60,000 bases of DNA from assembly GCF_030272615.1 (NCBI RefSeq), contig NC_081413.1, forward strand, positions 442,023,038 to 442,083,037. Reading direction: 5' to 3'. The notes below the pieces were generated by a model that saw nothing but the letters and a program-made list of their open reading frames with translations, was not told the DNA's origin and did not search any database. The translations under genes were made by a program, and so were the position numbers. Shown one piece after another: positions 36,679 through 48,727 of this stretch. The first letter of the stretch is position 1. Each line of letters begins with the position of its first letter. The stretch is from Cryptomeria japonica. Lineage: Eukaryota; Streptophyta; Pinopsida; Cupressales; Cupressaceae.

Positions 36679-38712
36679 GAGCAGAATGAAAGATGCACTA
36701 TTTTGCCACCTCTCACTGGCAATTTTTTATGCGACAAAAAAAATCTCACCACAAGAAAACGGAATCATTTTGTTTGAAACTGAGAGAGGATTTTTTAGGC
36801 AAAGACAACACAACCCCATAGGTCCAAATGGATTATCCATAAGTTCCATGGTCGCTGAGTTATGCGATGTCAAAGTTTTTCCACTTTGAGCGCTCAAAGG
36901 AAAACATCGCTACGAGGTGGTGAGGAATGATCAGATGTCTTAGGAAGTGAGACAAAGGAAAACCTAGCGTAAAACTAGCCACCCAGACACACTCGCACTG
37001 ACGGTTCATTCCCACGACGAGCAGAACAAAAGATGCACTATTTTGCCACCTCTCACTGACAGTTTTTGATGCGACAGAAAAAATCTCACCACAAGAAAAC
37101 ATAATTGAGTTGTTCGAAACCGAGAGAGGATTTTTTAGGAAATGATAACATGACCCCATTGGTTCACATAGATCATCCATAAGTGCCATGGTCTTTGAGT
37201 TACACGACGTCAAAGTTTGACCATTTTTCTCACTTTGAGAGCTCAAGGGAAAACGTCGCTACGAGGTGGCTTGGAACGATCAGACGTCTTGGGGAGTGAA
37301 AAAAGGGAACACCTAGCATAAAACTAACCACCCGGATGCACTCGCATAGATGGTTCATTCCCACGACGAGCAGAATGAAATATGTACTATTTTGCCACCA
37401 CTCTTTGATGCTTTTTGACGGTTTTTGATGCAACAAAAAAAATCTTACCACAAGAAAATGGAATTGAGTTGTCCAAAACTGAGAGAGGATTTTTTAGGAA
37501 AAAATAAATTACCCCATAGGTTGACATCGATCATCCATAAGTGACACGGTCTCCAAGTTACGTGACATCAAAGTTTGACCATTTTTTCAACTTTGAGCAC
37601 TCAAGGGAAAACGTCGCTATGAGGCAGCTCAGAACGATCAGACATCTTGGGGAGCAAGAAAAGGGAACACCTAGTGTAAACCCAACCACCCAGATGCACT
37701 CACGTTGATGGTTCATTCCCACGATGAGCAAAATGAAAGATGAACTATTTTGCCACCTCTCATTGGCGGTTTTTTATGGTTTTTGATGCAACATAAAAAA
37801 TCTCACCACAGGAAAAAGGAATCGAGTTGTCCAAAACCGAGAGAGGAATTTTTAGGCAAAAACAACACAAACCCATAGGTTTATATGGATCATCCATAAT
37901 TTTCACCATCTCCGAGTTACGCGACGTCAAAGTTTGACCATTTTTTCCACTTTGAGCACTCAAGGGAAAACATTGCTACGAGGTGGCTCAAAATGATCAG
38001 AGGTCTGCGGAAGTGAGAAAAGGGAAAAAATAGCATAAAACCAACCACCCAGATGGGTTTGCATTGATGGTTCCTTCCCATGACGAGTAGAACAAAAGAT
38101 GCACTATTTTGCCACCTCTCACTAATGGTGTTTGACGATTTTTGATGCGATAGAAAAAATCTCACCACAAGAAAATGGAATTGAGTTGTCTGAAACCAAG
38201 AGAGTATTTTTTAGGTAGTGACAACATGACCCCATAGGTTCACATGGATCATCCTTAATTTCCATGATCTCTGAGGTACGCAATGTAAAAGTTTGACCAT
38301 TTTTTCCATTTTGAGTGCTCAAGGGAAAACATTGCTATGAGGTGGCTCAGAATGATCGAAAGTCTTGGGGAGAGAGAGAAGGGCACACCTAGAATAAACC
38401 TGACCACCTAGAGGTTCTTTCACTTAATTTTCATTCCCACGATGAGCAGAACGAAAGATGCACTATTTTGCCACCTCTCACTGACAGTTTTTGACAGTTT
38501 TTGATGCGATAGAAAAAATCTCACCACAAGAAAATGGAATCGAGTTGTCCAAAACCGAGAGAGGATTTTTTAGGCAGTGACAAAATGACCCCATAGGTTC
38601 ACATAGATCATCCATAAGTGCCACAGTCTCTGAGTTACACGACATCAAAGTTTGACCATTTTTCCACTTTGAGCACTCAAGGAAAAATGTCACTACGAGG
38701 TGGCTCAGAACG
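36677..38712. repeat. 359-bp tandem repeat, left block
   Basis: The phrase CTACGAGGTGG or a variant recurs at about 36910, 37258, 37615, 37976, 38335 and 38694, giving steps of 347-360 bp. Each unit carries GATGCACTATTTTGCCACCT, TCTCACCACAAGAAAA and GACCCCATAGGTTCACAT. Minus-strand open frames recur with the repeat but carry no domain I know. Element B interrupts the array; it resumes at 47091. Confidence 0.95.
38708..38712. repeat. Target-site duplication of element B, left (GAACG)
   Basis: GAACG precedes the LTR end TGTCATGCCC and recurs at 47091-47095. The array reads through once the element is removed (CTCAGAACGATCAGA-type sequence). Confidence 0.97.
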
Positions 38713-41700
38713 TGTCATGCCCAAAATTTAGGGTAAGAATGGGATAAAAAATTTTTTGTAAAACACCAACTTAATAACATTAAAATTGCCATTAATGAAA
38801 TGCACTAACATATTTTGTCTTAACTAGGTTTAGAGTTAACTTTATCTACTAACTCAAGTTTTCAAAAATAATTTAAAATTTAAAATTAAAAGCGGAATAC
38901 TAAATGAATAGTTTTATTGTCTCCTCGATTTTAATCAGTCAACTAATTTCCTCAATTAATTGGCACAAACAAAATTAATCTCCAATAGCCATTAATTGAT
39001 TTTAGAAACTAATTAAAATAGTCTTGGCATATAGTTATAATTTTTCTTAAATGCATTTTAATTCATAATTTAAATGTTCTTAAATTAAATTAACTAAGGT
39101 TCAATTAAGTCCATGATGAAAATCGTCCTATAAGGTTTAATCCCAAAAACCTATATCCAAGTATAATAATTAAATCTTAATTTTTTATTTTTATTTTAAA
39201 AATACCCTTAGGTTGATTAAAAATCAATATTTGTCCACTTGATTATATAAACTCATATAAAATTTACAAACAATAAATAAAATGTTTAAATCTAAAATTT
39301 GCCTTATTCTTTTATATTCACAACCTTTTTATATATATTTTCACATATATATATAAATATTTATATTTATATATCTATATATATATATATATATATAAAA
39401 ATATATATATTTAGCTATATATTAAATATTATAATAATTTCCCCAAATTTATAAAAACAAAACCATGCAAACCCTAACTAGGTATTTGTATTATAAAACA
39501 CCCCATATTTTATAATTTATTTACTCTTTATACTACCCTAGCCCTACCCAGGCTAGGGTTTTATATTTTTTTTTTGTTTATGGTGTTATGCAGGGGGCCG
39601 AACTAATCTCTGGGTGGAGTGGCGACCATGTCTTATGGCGAGGGTGGAGGTTGTGATGGCGGTGGCCGGGCAGTGCCGCTCATTGTGGGTTTCCACAGTG
39701 ATCGGCGACCATTGTGGTCGCCCACAGTGGTGGCTCTCGGGCCGTCCACTGTGGACGCTCACAGTGGCGACCCTTGGGCCATCCACTGTGGATGTCCATA
39801 GTGGTGCTGACCAAGGCCGTCCACTATGCAATCCACAGTGTTCGGCCCCACCGACCACTGTGTATTGCACAGTGGTTCGGCCCGAGCTGAGCTATATTTT
39901 TTTTATTTATATTTTTTTTTAAAATAAGGTTTTAAATAGTATTTTTTTTGTTTTATTTAAAAGGTACAAATATATATAAATATGTTGGTTTAAGTTTATA
40001 TATATATATATATATATATTTCAAATAAATTTATTTTTGTTTATATCTGAGAAATGAATTCTTTTAAACATTCAATATAGGCACAAAAATCTGTTTATAT
40101 ATATATGTAGTGTCTAGGGCAAAAGCTTTCTACGAAAAATATAAAATTTGAAACATATTTAATAGATTGGATAATTTCTACAGATTTAAATCATTGTATT
40201 TATTTCCTTTTATTAAAATCCTAGTTGCTAAAAGAAATAGATAGGTTATTTAAATATTGATTTACTTTCAGCAAAATATAGTAAAAAGCAAAATTAAATC
40301 ACTTAGAATAGCAACTCTAGAATTTCTATTTATTTCATTTAATCTGTTTAACTATAGATTGTATTTTCTGTACCTAAACAAATGACAGTATTTAATAATT
40401 CTAACAACAACTATATAAATGACAAACTTTAATAAATTTAACAGCAACTAGATAAATCTAGATTAAAATAAAACTTTAGAAATGACTATAATAAATTTTG
40501 ATTTTTTTTTTTTTTAATTTTCTGCAATAAACAAAATGATAGATTTAAATAAAACTAAATATGGCATTTCCATGTATAGACCTAAATTTTAGATTTTATT
40601 TTATTTCCCAACCTACTATATGCATGTAGATCTATTCCATTTCTTTTCTAATATCTTGATTTTAAATGCATAAAGGGAATCAATACATTTCTTTCTTTTC
40701 AAAACATCCTATACACAACAAATATTTATTTCAAAACTTTAGGAACTAAAATGAGAAATAATCATTTCTTTTCTGCAATATAACATAAATAAATATTACA
40801 TATCTTTAAAACATATTCTCAAGTCTTTATTGTCACTTTACAATTGGACCTCTCATTATTAATAAATGAGGACTTTTAAACAAAATAATAAATATATTTC
40901 CAAATAGATTTCTGTAATAAATAACTCCATTTAATTTCCACTTGTCCTAATTCTTTCCTTCTAACAACTTGCAAATAATCAAAGGATATGACCATGGAGT
41001 GCTCACCTCCCAGCCTAGGCTAACTAGTAGCCACCCCTGAGCTTGGAGAACCAAGCCCTAGACATGATTACACACATGAAAACACAATAAACAAGGGGAA
41101 AACAAACACAAACACATTCCCAACCTAGGGCTACACTGCACCACACATTGTGATGTCTTTTCAAGGGTGGTAGTGGACCCAGTACCCTGAGGAGACTGCA
41201 AGTATGGTAAAACATATAGCCACCTCATGGAAAACCAAATACATCATAAGTATAACAACCCCACATTCCTTATGCCCCCCAAGGCATTCATGACATATTC
41301 CCCTCCTTATGACCCCCAATGCGTAAACAAGCCATGCAACAAGGGTCACATAAAATCCCTTGTGATCACTCTCATAATGAGAGCCTCTCACTTGAGGGCT
41401 ATCATTTCTACCACCCACAAGACCATCCTCTCTCCCAAGAGTAGGAGGCCTTGATTACTCCCAAAGCACATAAAATGCCATACAAAAGTAAAACATAAGA
41501 CACAATAATTTTCCAAGGGAAAATATGCAAGAAAACTAGACTTTTTACACAAGATATTCTTCCAATATAACATTCAATATGAAAACACATTACAAGTAAG
41601 GTGAAACCAACCTTCAACTGCCCAAGGGTATGCTAGTTTTGTTGAGGATGAGCAGCCCAATTCCACAAGTCTTTCCTTTCTACACTTAGCCAAACTCTTA

Positions 41701-43075
41701 ATTCAAAATCTTTTTTTTTTTTTTTCCTTTCAAAATTCCTTGTCTCCAAAAATGGAGAATGGGTGATTACCCACAAAACTTCTCATTCTTGCTTAAGAAG
41801 ACCCTAGTGAGAGTTCTCACAAGTTTCTAAAACTGAAAAGGAAAGGTAGGAGAAAAATAGGAAAGGGATCTCACATCCAAAAGGAAAGTTTACAACTTAG
41901 ATGATCCTTCTAATTTCAATTTTCGTACAACTTAGAAAAGTCACATTTTAAGGTGTCAAAAAGGTCACATGAGAGTTGGTACATGCCTAAAATTACTCCT
42001 AACCCTTAGGTATACCTTATGGGCTTTAGGAAACCTTATTAATCTACCCCTAGGTGTCCGTTTAACCCTTTTTAAACCCATCTGAAGTTAATTTTCGGGT
42101 CAAACTTAAGTTGACCATCCCAAAGATTCTTTATCCAAGGCATTTATGGAATCATATTAAATTAACTGAAAAAGCTATAGTTAAACAACTCCCTCCAAGA
42201 AACAAATTTAAAAACTCAAACATAAATCAAAACATATGTCAAGTGACACAAAGAAAATACTTTTACAAAATTATACATGAAATCTTGTCTCTTGTTGGAT
42301 TTACACAAATAAACAAAATTCAATTTAGCATTCATGCAACAATCACTTTCATGAATAAAATACGACACAAATGGGGTGTCATCTCTCCAAATAGACAAAC
42401 CCTGGTTTTACGAACGTACATAGGTCTAGGTTTGGTTCTCCATAATATTTCCATGGTCACATGGATAATTTTTCTGCACATCTCAATTACACATTAGTAA
42501 TTTCAAATACCCTCATATAATGTAAAACACATGCATAAGAATACACGTCAAACACTCTGCATACAATTTACATTTGAACAAATCAATATATCTTATATCC
42601 AAATAAATCCACATAATCAATTATCATAATCCTTATAATTTTGATGCATAAATAAAACATAGATCCTATTTCTATCATCATAGTAGAGTCCTGCAAATCC
42701 AATAATGACATACATCATCTCAAATTTATCCTATTCTAGAATCATATTGAGTTCTATATCATAAAGCATATAAATGAAGCATCAATCATACATCAATGTT
42801 ATCCAAATCATGGAATCCTATAAGTTCTAAATCCAAATATAGATGACATATGTTCGATCAAGATTATCCAATCAGTGGATCTTTTAGGATTTCAATTCAT
42901 AATACATCAAAATGTACACCACAAGGTGAAATAACTCTATAACTTGGTTCAATTTCTTTTCTCACCAATCCATCTGTCTAACACAGTCCCTTCTATTGTA
43001 TTATATAGCATTTATTAATAGGGTCAAACATGGTCAACTAGGTAAATCAAAGCTTGGGTTGGGGAAGGCCTTACA
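38713..43075 (-). repeat. Element B 3' LTR, full length (4363 bp)
   Basis: On the minus strand it begins TGTAAGGCCTTCCCC and ends GGGCATGACA. It is AT-rich with TA microsatellite patches near 39.3-39.4 and 40.0 kb and one GC-rich island at 39590-39895. Confidence 0.94.
39590..39895. repeat. GC-rich cluster of CCACWGTGG palindromes in element B LTR
   Basis: About eleven copies or near-copies of CCACAGTGG/CCACTGTGG lie within about 200 bp. Among them are the 13-base palindromes GTCCACTGTGGAC (39744-39756), ATCCACTGTGGAT (39781-39793) and GACCATTGTGGTC near 39707. The surrounding LTR is strongly AT-rich. Confidence 0.9.
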
Positions 43076-43090
43076 TCCTCCTCCCCTAGA
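43076..43090 (-). promoter_or_regulatory. Polypurine tract of element B
   Basis: TCTAGGGGAGGAGGA on the minus strand directly precedes the LTR start TGTAAGGCC. The adjacent CTTACTCGTGGAAGTCG on the + strand matches CTTACTCTTGGAAGTCG beside the tract of element A. Confidence 0.92.
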
Positions 43091-45861
43091 GTTTGACTTA
43101 CTCGTGGAAGTCGCATGAGTAGAATTATGAAGTAGGGGCATAACATTTCCCACAATTTCAAAGAGTTACTCAAAATCTTATCTTGCCTACTAGAAGGTTT
43201 AAATACCAAAATCAACTTGTTTTTGTAATTAACTTACTATCTACACAAGGTTAAATTCTTAGTATTTTTATTACATTTCCCTTAAATCTCAGGTAGGTGT
43301 TTACAAAGTTCTATCTTCCAACAACTTACATTAATGCACCATCCAAACTATATCAATAACACACATCAACTTCCACAATCAAGGTTACACATATTGAATT
43401 TCTAGGAGTCCTACTTTGTTTAGGATTTGTTTAAAAACATGTTTATCCTATTGTATTCTTGTCCAAGCATGTTACTTAAGAAAATTGTCATCACACTCAA
43501 CCCAAATGAATCTACTTATTCTACATCAAGGCACCTCATTAGGGTGTTAATAAAATATTTGCTAACCCGTCGTAGGTGCATAATTTCTTCCAACTTTTCT
43601 TTTTAGATAACAAGGCATAATCAAATTTAGGTCCTTCAAATCCGCCCCTAGATAGGGTAGTTTTCTACCACTAAGGATTAAAATGTTTTTTATATTTCTA
43701 GGCACCAAGGTTCAAGTTTCATAGGGTACATTATTCGCAATTCCCAACCATTAAGGTACATAACAATCCCATTCTAAGGGAGTGATGATATTATTAATAC
43801 TTATTTTAGATATCATCCACGCAATCATCTCCATACACATGCTAATTTACCAATCGACAGTCATTACTTTTGCAATTCATTAGGTCTAGATCACACTATT
43901 GTTATAAATTTTCCTCTTTCAGGCTATTCTCAATTAACTTTATTTAGGAGGATCTTCCTTCCTTTATCTTGATTTGATAAAATATATCCTTTGTTAATTC
44001 TTTGTGCCTAATTTCACTCCTTGCGGTAACCTCCCGTGACACACTATCAGTGGTTCAACGAACATGATAGATATTACACAAATCACATCACTAGGGCTAG
44101 CTATATCAACCATCAAAATGACCACTTGACACTTTAAAAGGTCGAAATAAAAAAAAATTACTTTTACCAAGTCCCCTCAAAAGAAGAAAAATGCCGGCAA
44201 TTGAAAGATATTAAAACTAGAAACATGGCGAGTGCCATAGTTCTAATAAAAAGAAACATAAATTTAGTGGTCCTCTCTTCATATAAAAAATAAATAAATA
44301 AATAAAAGAAAGTACTAGCCCCTAGGTCACAATATACTTTTCAAAGAAAGTTGAAAATACTGACGAATCAAAACTTGAAACAAGATGACCATACTGGTCA
44401 TACCCTAGGGAGTAATCGCAACACCTCACCCCAGATCACATGTCCTGAGTGTGTTAGGAAGTGATTGTTAGACTCTTAAGGTTCTTAGATTCTTTATAAT
44501 CCTTTATTGATTTATGAATTAAATTCTTATACGCAAGAGATCGCATTCATTTTTTTTATAAATCATGTTCTATTTTAACCTTCACGTGTTTACTATTTCA
44601 AGAAACACTTTCCGATATAAACCACTATCTATTTAGGGTTATTAACATCCTTAATTATATTCTAATAGGTGCTTGCACTAACTCTACCATTCTCCATCCA
44701 TTCCTTTTGCACTAATTTTTTTTTGAATACTTAATTATACTCAATCTATGCTTAATTAGAGGTTAAATCTTAACAAGCTGATCCAATGAAACCTTAGGTC
44801 TTGATAAAACTCCTAGACGATAGGATTAAGAAAATAACAATTATGATAACTCCTATTATCCAGCAGATCAGATAAATTTTATAAGGGCAATAATAATTTC
44901 ACTCAAAAGTCCCTTTCATTATAGTTGCGTTTAATAGTACTTAATTATATCATCTTCTACCAAATAGACATTTATAAAGTTACTTGGTTCAATATCAATT
45001 ATTTAATAAATATCCAGTTTCCTCCGTCCTGTTAATACATCCTTCCTTATTAACTTAATTAATATGGCTTCTATTAATTATCTTAATATTCTTAACCTTG
45101 ATTCAATGTTACGTGGTAGCTCGAGTATCGACACTTCCATGTCTTACACACACAGTTGATAGTTCGGTACAAAATTGACGCTTGTTTACTTAGAACCACT
45201 TAGGATTTTTATAATGTAATCATATAATTGTACTAGGGACATCATTTGTTTTCTTAGCACCTTATGCTAGCTCCTTATATTTTCACCTCTAACATTCACT
45301 TCCCTTCATTAGGTAGAAGCTTGTTGTCAAAATACTAACACATTTGGGGTGGAATTATTGTCAAGTAAGATCGATAATGGTTGACAATAATTCCTACCCA
45401 CACATTTCATGACCTATTTCAAACAACTCAGAGAGTGGACTTATTCTCTCCTACTTCATTTATGCAACTATGAAATCAAGGGGGTGTGCACTCAAAAAGT
45501 GACCAACACCCATCCTTTTAATTAAAATTTAATAAAAGGGAAGTTATCTCGTTCCGTATTACTTATTTATATTTACTTACTAGCCCATTTCCAGCATATC
45601 ACAACCTTCGATTTCCTTCAATCCACAAAAATCCACCTTATCATCATAATATCTTGTTACCTAATTACGGTATAACTTAAAAGTGGTCCAATAATTACCA
45701 ACATCTTAAGACTCCCATAACTTTCCAAGTTCTCCCTTGGCTAACCACAAAATTCGGCGCCTTATCAATGTTCTCATAAAATATTTTACACTACCAACTA
45801 ATTTTCATTAAAACTTTGGTATTATATTATTATTATACTATATTTCCATAAGCCATTTCCA
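43091..45861 (-). other. Internal region of element B, no recognisable coding
   Basis: 2.8 kb of AT-rich sequence has stops in every frame and no retroelement protein motif. It ends abruptly where truncated LTR sequence begins. Confidence 0.75.
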
Positions 45862-47090
45862 TAGGAGAAAAATGGGAAAGAGATCTCACATCCAAAAGGA
45901 ATGTTTACAACTTAGATGATCCTTCTAATTTCAATTTTCGCACAACTTAGAAAAGTCACTTTTTAAAGTGTCAAAAAGGTCACATGAGAGTTGGTACATG
46001 CCTAAAATTACTCCTAACCCTTAGGTATACCTTATGGGCTTTAGGAAACCCTATTAAACTACCTCTAGGTGTCCGTTTAACCCTTTTTAAACCCATCTGA
46101 AGTTAATTTTCGGGTCAAACTTAAGTTGACTATCCCAAAGATTCTTTACCCAAGGCATTTATGGAATCATATTAAATTAATTGAAAAAGCTATAGTTAAA
46201 CAACTCCCTCCAAGAGACAAATTTTAAAACTCAAACATAAATCAAAACATGTGTCAAGTGACACAAAGAAAATACTTTTACAAAATTATACATGAGATCT
46301 TGTCTCTTGTTGGATTTACACAAATAAACAAAATTCAATTTAACATTCATGCAACAATCACTTTCACGAATAAAATACGACACAAACGGGGTGTTGTCTC
46401 TCCAAATAGACAAATCCTAGTTTTACGAACGCACATAGGTCTAGGTTTGGTTCTCCATAATATTTCCATGGTCACATGGATAATTTTCCTGCGCATCTCA
46501 ATTACACATTAGTAATTTCAAATACCCTCATATAATGTAAAACACATGCATAAGAATACACGTCAAACACTCTGCATACAATTTACATTTGAACAAATCA
46601 ATATATCTTATATCCAAATAAATCTACATAATCAATTATCATAATCCTCATAATTTTAATCCATACATAAAACATACATCCTATTTCTATCATCATAGTA
46701 GAGTCCTGCAAATCCAATAATGACATACATCATCTCAAATTTATCATATTCAAGAATCATATAGAGTTCTATATCATAAAGCATATAAATGAAGCGTCAA
46801 TCATACATCAATGTTATCCAAATCATGGAATCCTATAAGTTCTAAATCCAGATATAGCTGACATACGTTAGATCAAGATTATCCAATCAGTGGATGTTTT
46901 AGGATTTCAATTCATAATACATCAAAATGTACACCACAAGGTGAAATAACTCTATAACTTGGTTCAATTTCTTTTCTCACCAATCCATCTGTTTAACATA
47001 GTCCCTTCTATTGTATTATATAGCATTTATTAATAGGGTCAAACATGGTCAACTAAGTAAATCAAAGCTTGGTTTGGGGAAGGCCTTACA
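45862..47090 (-). repeat. Element B 5' LTR remnant (1229 bp)
   Basis: It is collinear with 41847-43075 with scattered, mainly transition differences. It keeps the outer (U3-side) end and lacks the inner 3.1 kb. Confidence 0.95.
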
Positions 47091-47249
47091 GAACGATTGG
47101 ATGTATTAGGGAGAAAGACAAGGGAAAACCTAGCATAAACCCGACCACTTGGATGCACTCGCATTGACAGTTCATTCCAACAATGAGTAGAACAAAATAT
47201 GCACTATTTTGCCACCTCTCATTGACAATTTTTGATGGTTTTTTACGAA
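47091..47249. repeat. 359-bp tandem repeat, right remnant
   Basis: It starts with the GAACG duplication and contains the repeat's GATGCACTCGCATTGACAG and TTTTGCCACCTCTCATTGAC segments. It stops near 47249 in a T-rich stretch. Confidence 0.93.
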
Positions 47250-47976
47250 AGAAGAGATAATTGGTTTGATTTTATGTTAAAATGATTGCTTCAACTCTTC
47301 TTTTATAGGTGATTGGGATGAATATGTGTGTCTCTTACCCTAAGGTTGACTTGCTATGGAATAAAATTTAAATGAAAACCTTACCTATGCCGACTCATCC
47401 TTAGATAAATTTCAAATCTGCTTTGTGTTCTCAAATCTTGTCTTAATTGATTCTTGAAATGATGAACTTATCTCCATAAGCATGAGTTTATAAAATAATA
47501 ACTTCACTCCAATCTCTTCATGTATGAATGACTCAAAGCAAATTCACTTAGTCAAAATACACAATATCAACATTACCAGTGTCAGTACTTGGGTATACAC
47601 AATATTTGCAATAGATAGTTTAAAAGTATACGCCATATGACTTACACATAATGAAAAAATTGGATCACATTTCAAGACATATACATAATGAGCAAGTTTG
47701 ATCACATTACAATAGGAAATAACTAAGTTTCAAGAATATCAAGTTTCATAAATATCAATGAACAAATTGGATCGAATATCAAGTTTCATATATATCAAAA
47801 TGAACAATAATCATGTACATATCAAAAAATAGCATAGATGCCAAATCAATAATAGTTACAAAAATGTGGCATGTGCCATGTCTGCCAAAGTCGATATATA
47901 CATATACAAATGTCGAATATATAAAAAAATTGGTCCTTCAATGACCACAACTATAACTATATGTCTCTATCGGTAT
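47250..47976. other. Spacer between tandem repeat and the convergent gene
   Basis: About 700 bp is AT-rich with no clear coding sequence. Several ATATCAAGTTTCATA-like short repeats occur at 47.7-47.8 kb. It could hold the 3' ends of the two convergent genes. Confidence 0.4.
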
Positions 47977-48302
47977 CTATGACTGTGGTAGATCATCAAA
48001 ATCGATCCTCTTCGAAGCAGTACGTGGCTCTGTAGGTGACTACACAAGGACAATTCAAATGTCAAATCAGATATATTTTCTCAATATAACATCAAAATAA
48101 CTAAATATTGAACTCTAAATTATTTGAAGTTGAAATGTTGATTACCTCATCTCTATCTTCTGCAATTAGGTGAGGCTGAGGATTCATGGGATGTCCTGAA
48201 GGGGGCAGTAACTGGTAAAATAACATTAATACATGTTGATAACATATATGTCAAATAACACATAATAACTAAAAATGAATAGACTAAAAAACTAAAGCAT
48301 AC

Positions 48303-48371
48303 TGGAGCCTCAGATGGATGTGTTGTGGTTGTAGGAGGCAAAGTCATAGATGAATCAATTACAACAATTTC
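48303..48371 (-). other. 69-bp exon, one of two similar copies
   Basis: It encodes EIVVIDSSMTLPPTTTTHPS plus EAP between AG and GTATGC. The exon at 48659-48727 encodes EMVIAASNSTRPPKVTGELY plus EAS, with the same length, phase and pattern, suggesting exon duplication. Confidence 0.65.
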
Positions 48372-48658
48372 CTATATCCATGGTAAGTGATCCAAAAGGA
48401 GTTAACTAGAGGGTTTCAACTTTGTTGTGCACTTAGTGAAAAGGAGTTGATCTAAGATAGGCATACCTTTTCCCTTGGTCATGTTTGATCCCATATTATA
48501 TGTGTAGGAATTCTACTAAAATGGAATGGTAGAATATCAGTAGGAAGTTTAGAAGGGGCCTATAATAGGTTAAAGACAATTATACAAGTTAATAACCCAA
48601 AGTTGTTAACAAACTAGATAGAACAAATATTTTTAACATATGTAAAACAAATGCACAC

Positions 48659-48727
48659 CGAAGCCTCGTATAGTTCTCCTGTAACCTTAGGAGGCCTAGT
48701 CGAATTTGATGCAGCTATTACCATTTC
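48659..48727 (-). other. 69-bp exon, second similar copy
   Basis: It begins after AG with GAAATGG and ends before GTGTGC. It shares the E-[IM]-V-[VI]...S...PP pattern and exact size with 48303-48371. Confidence 0.65.

Larger units (their letters stand above)
38713..47090 (-). mobile_element. Element B: non-autonomous long-LTR retrotransposon with deleted 5' LTR portion
   Basis: The element has TG...CA ends and perfect GAACG duplications. The left LTR is 4363 bp (38713-43075). The right LTR keeps only 1229 bp (45862-47090), matching 41847-43075 in length. The polypurine tract places it on the minus strand. The missing LTR part and the primer-binding site were lost in one internal deletion that joins internal sequence to LTR at about 45861. 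The internal region (43091-45861) has no recognisable protein. It resembles element A in layout and in the stretch beside the polypurine tract, but the LTR sequences differ. Confidence 0.94.

Noticed and set aside
36860-38693. Recurrent minus-strand frames with a PFSCGEIFS motif in the 359-bp repeat
   Set aside because: They follow the repeat period, vary in frame and length, and show no known domain.
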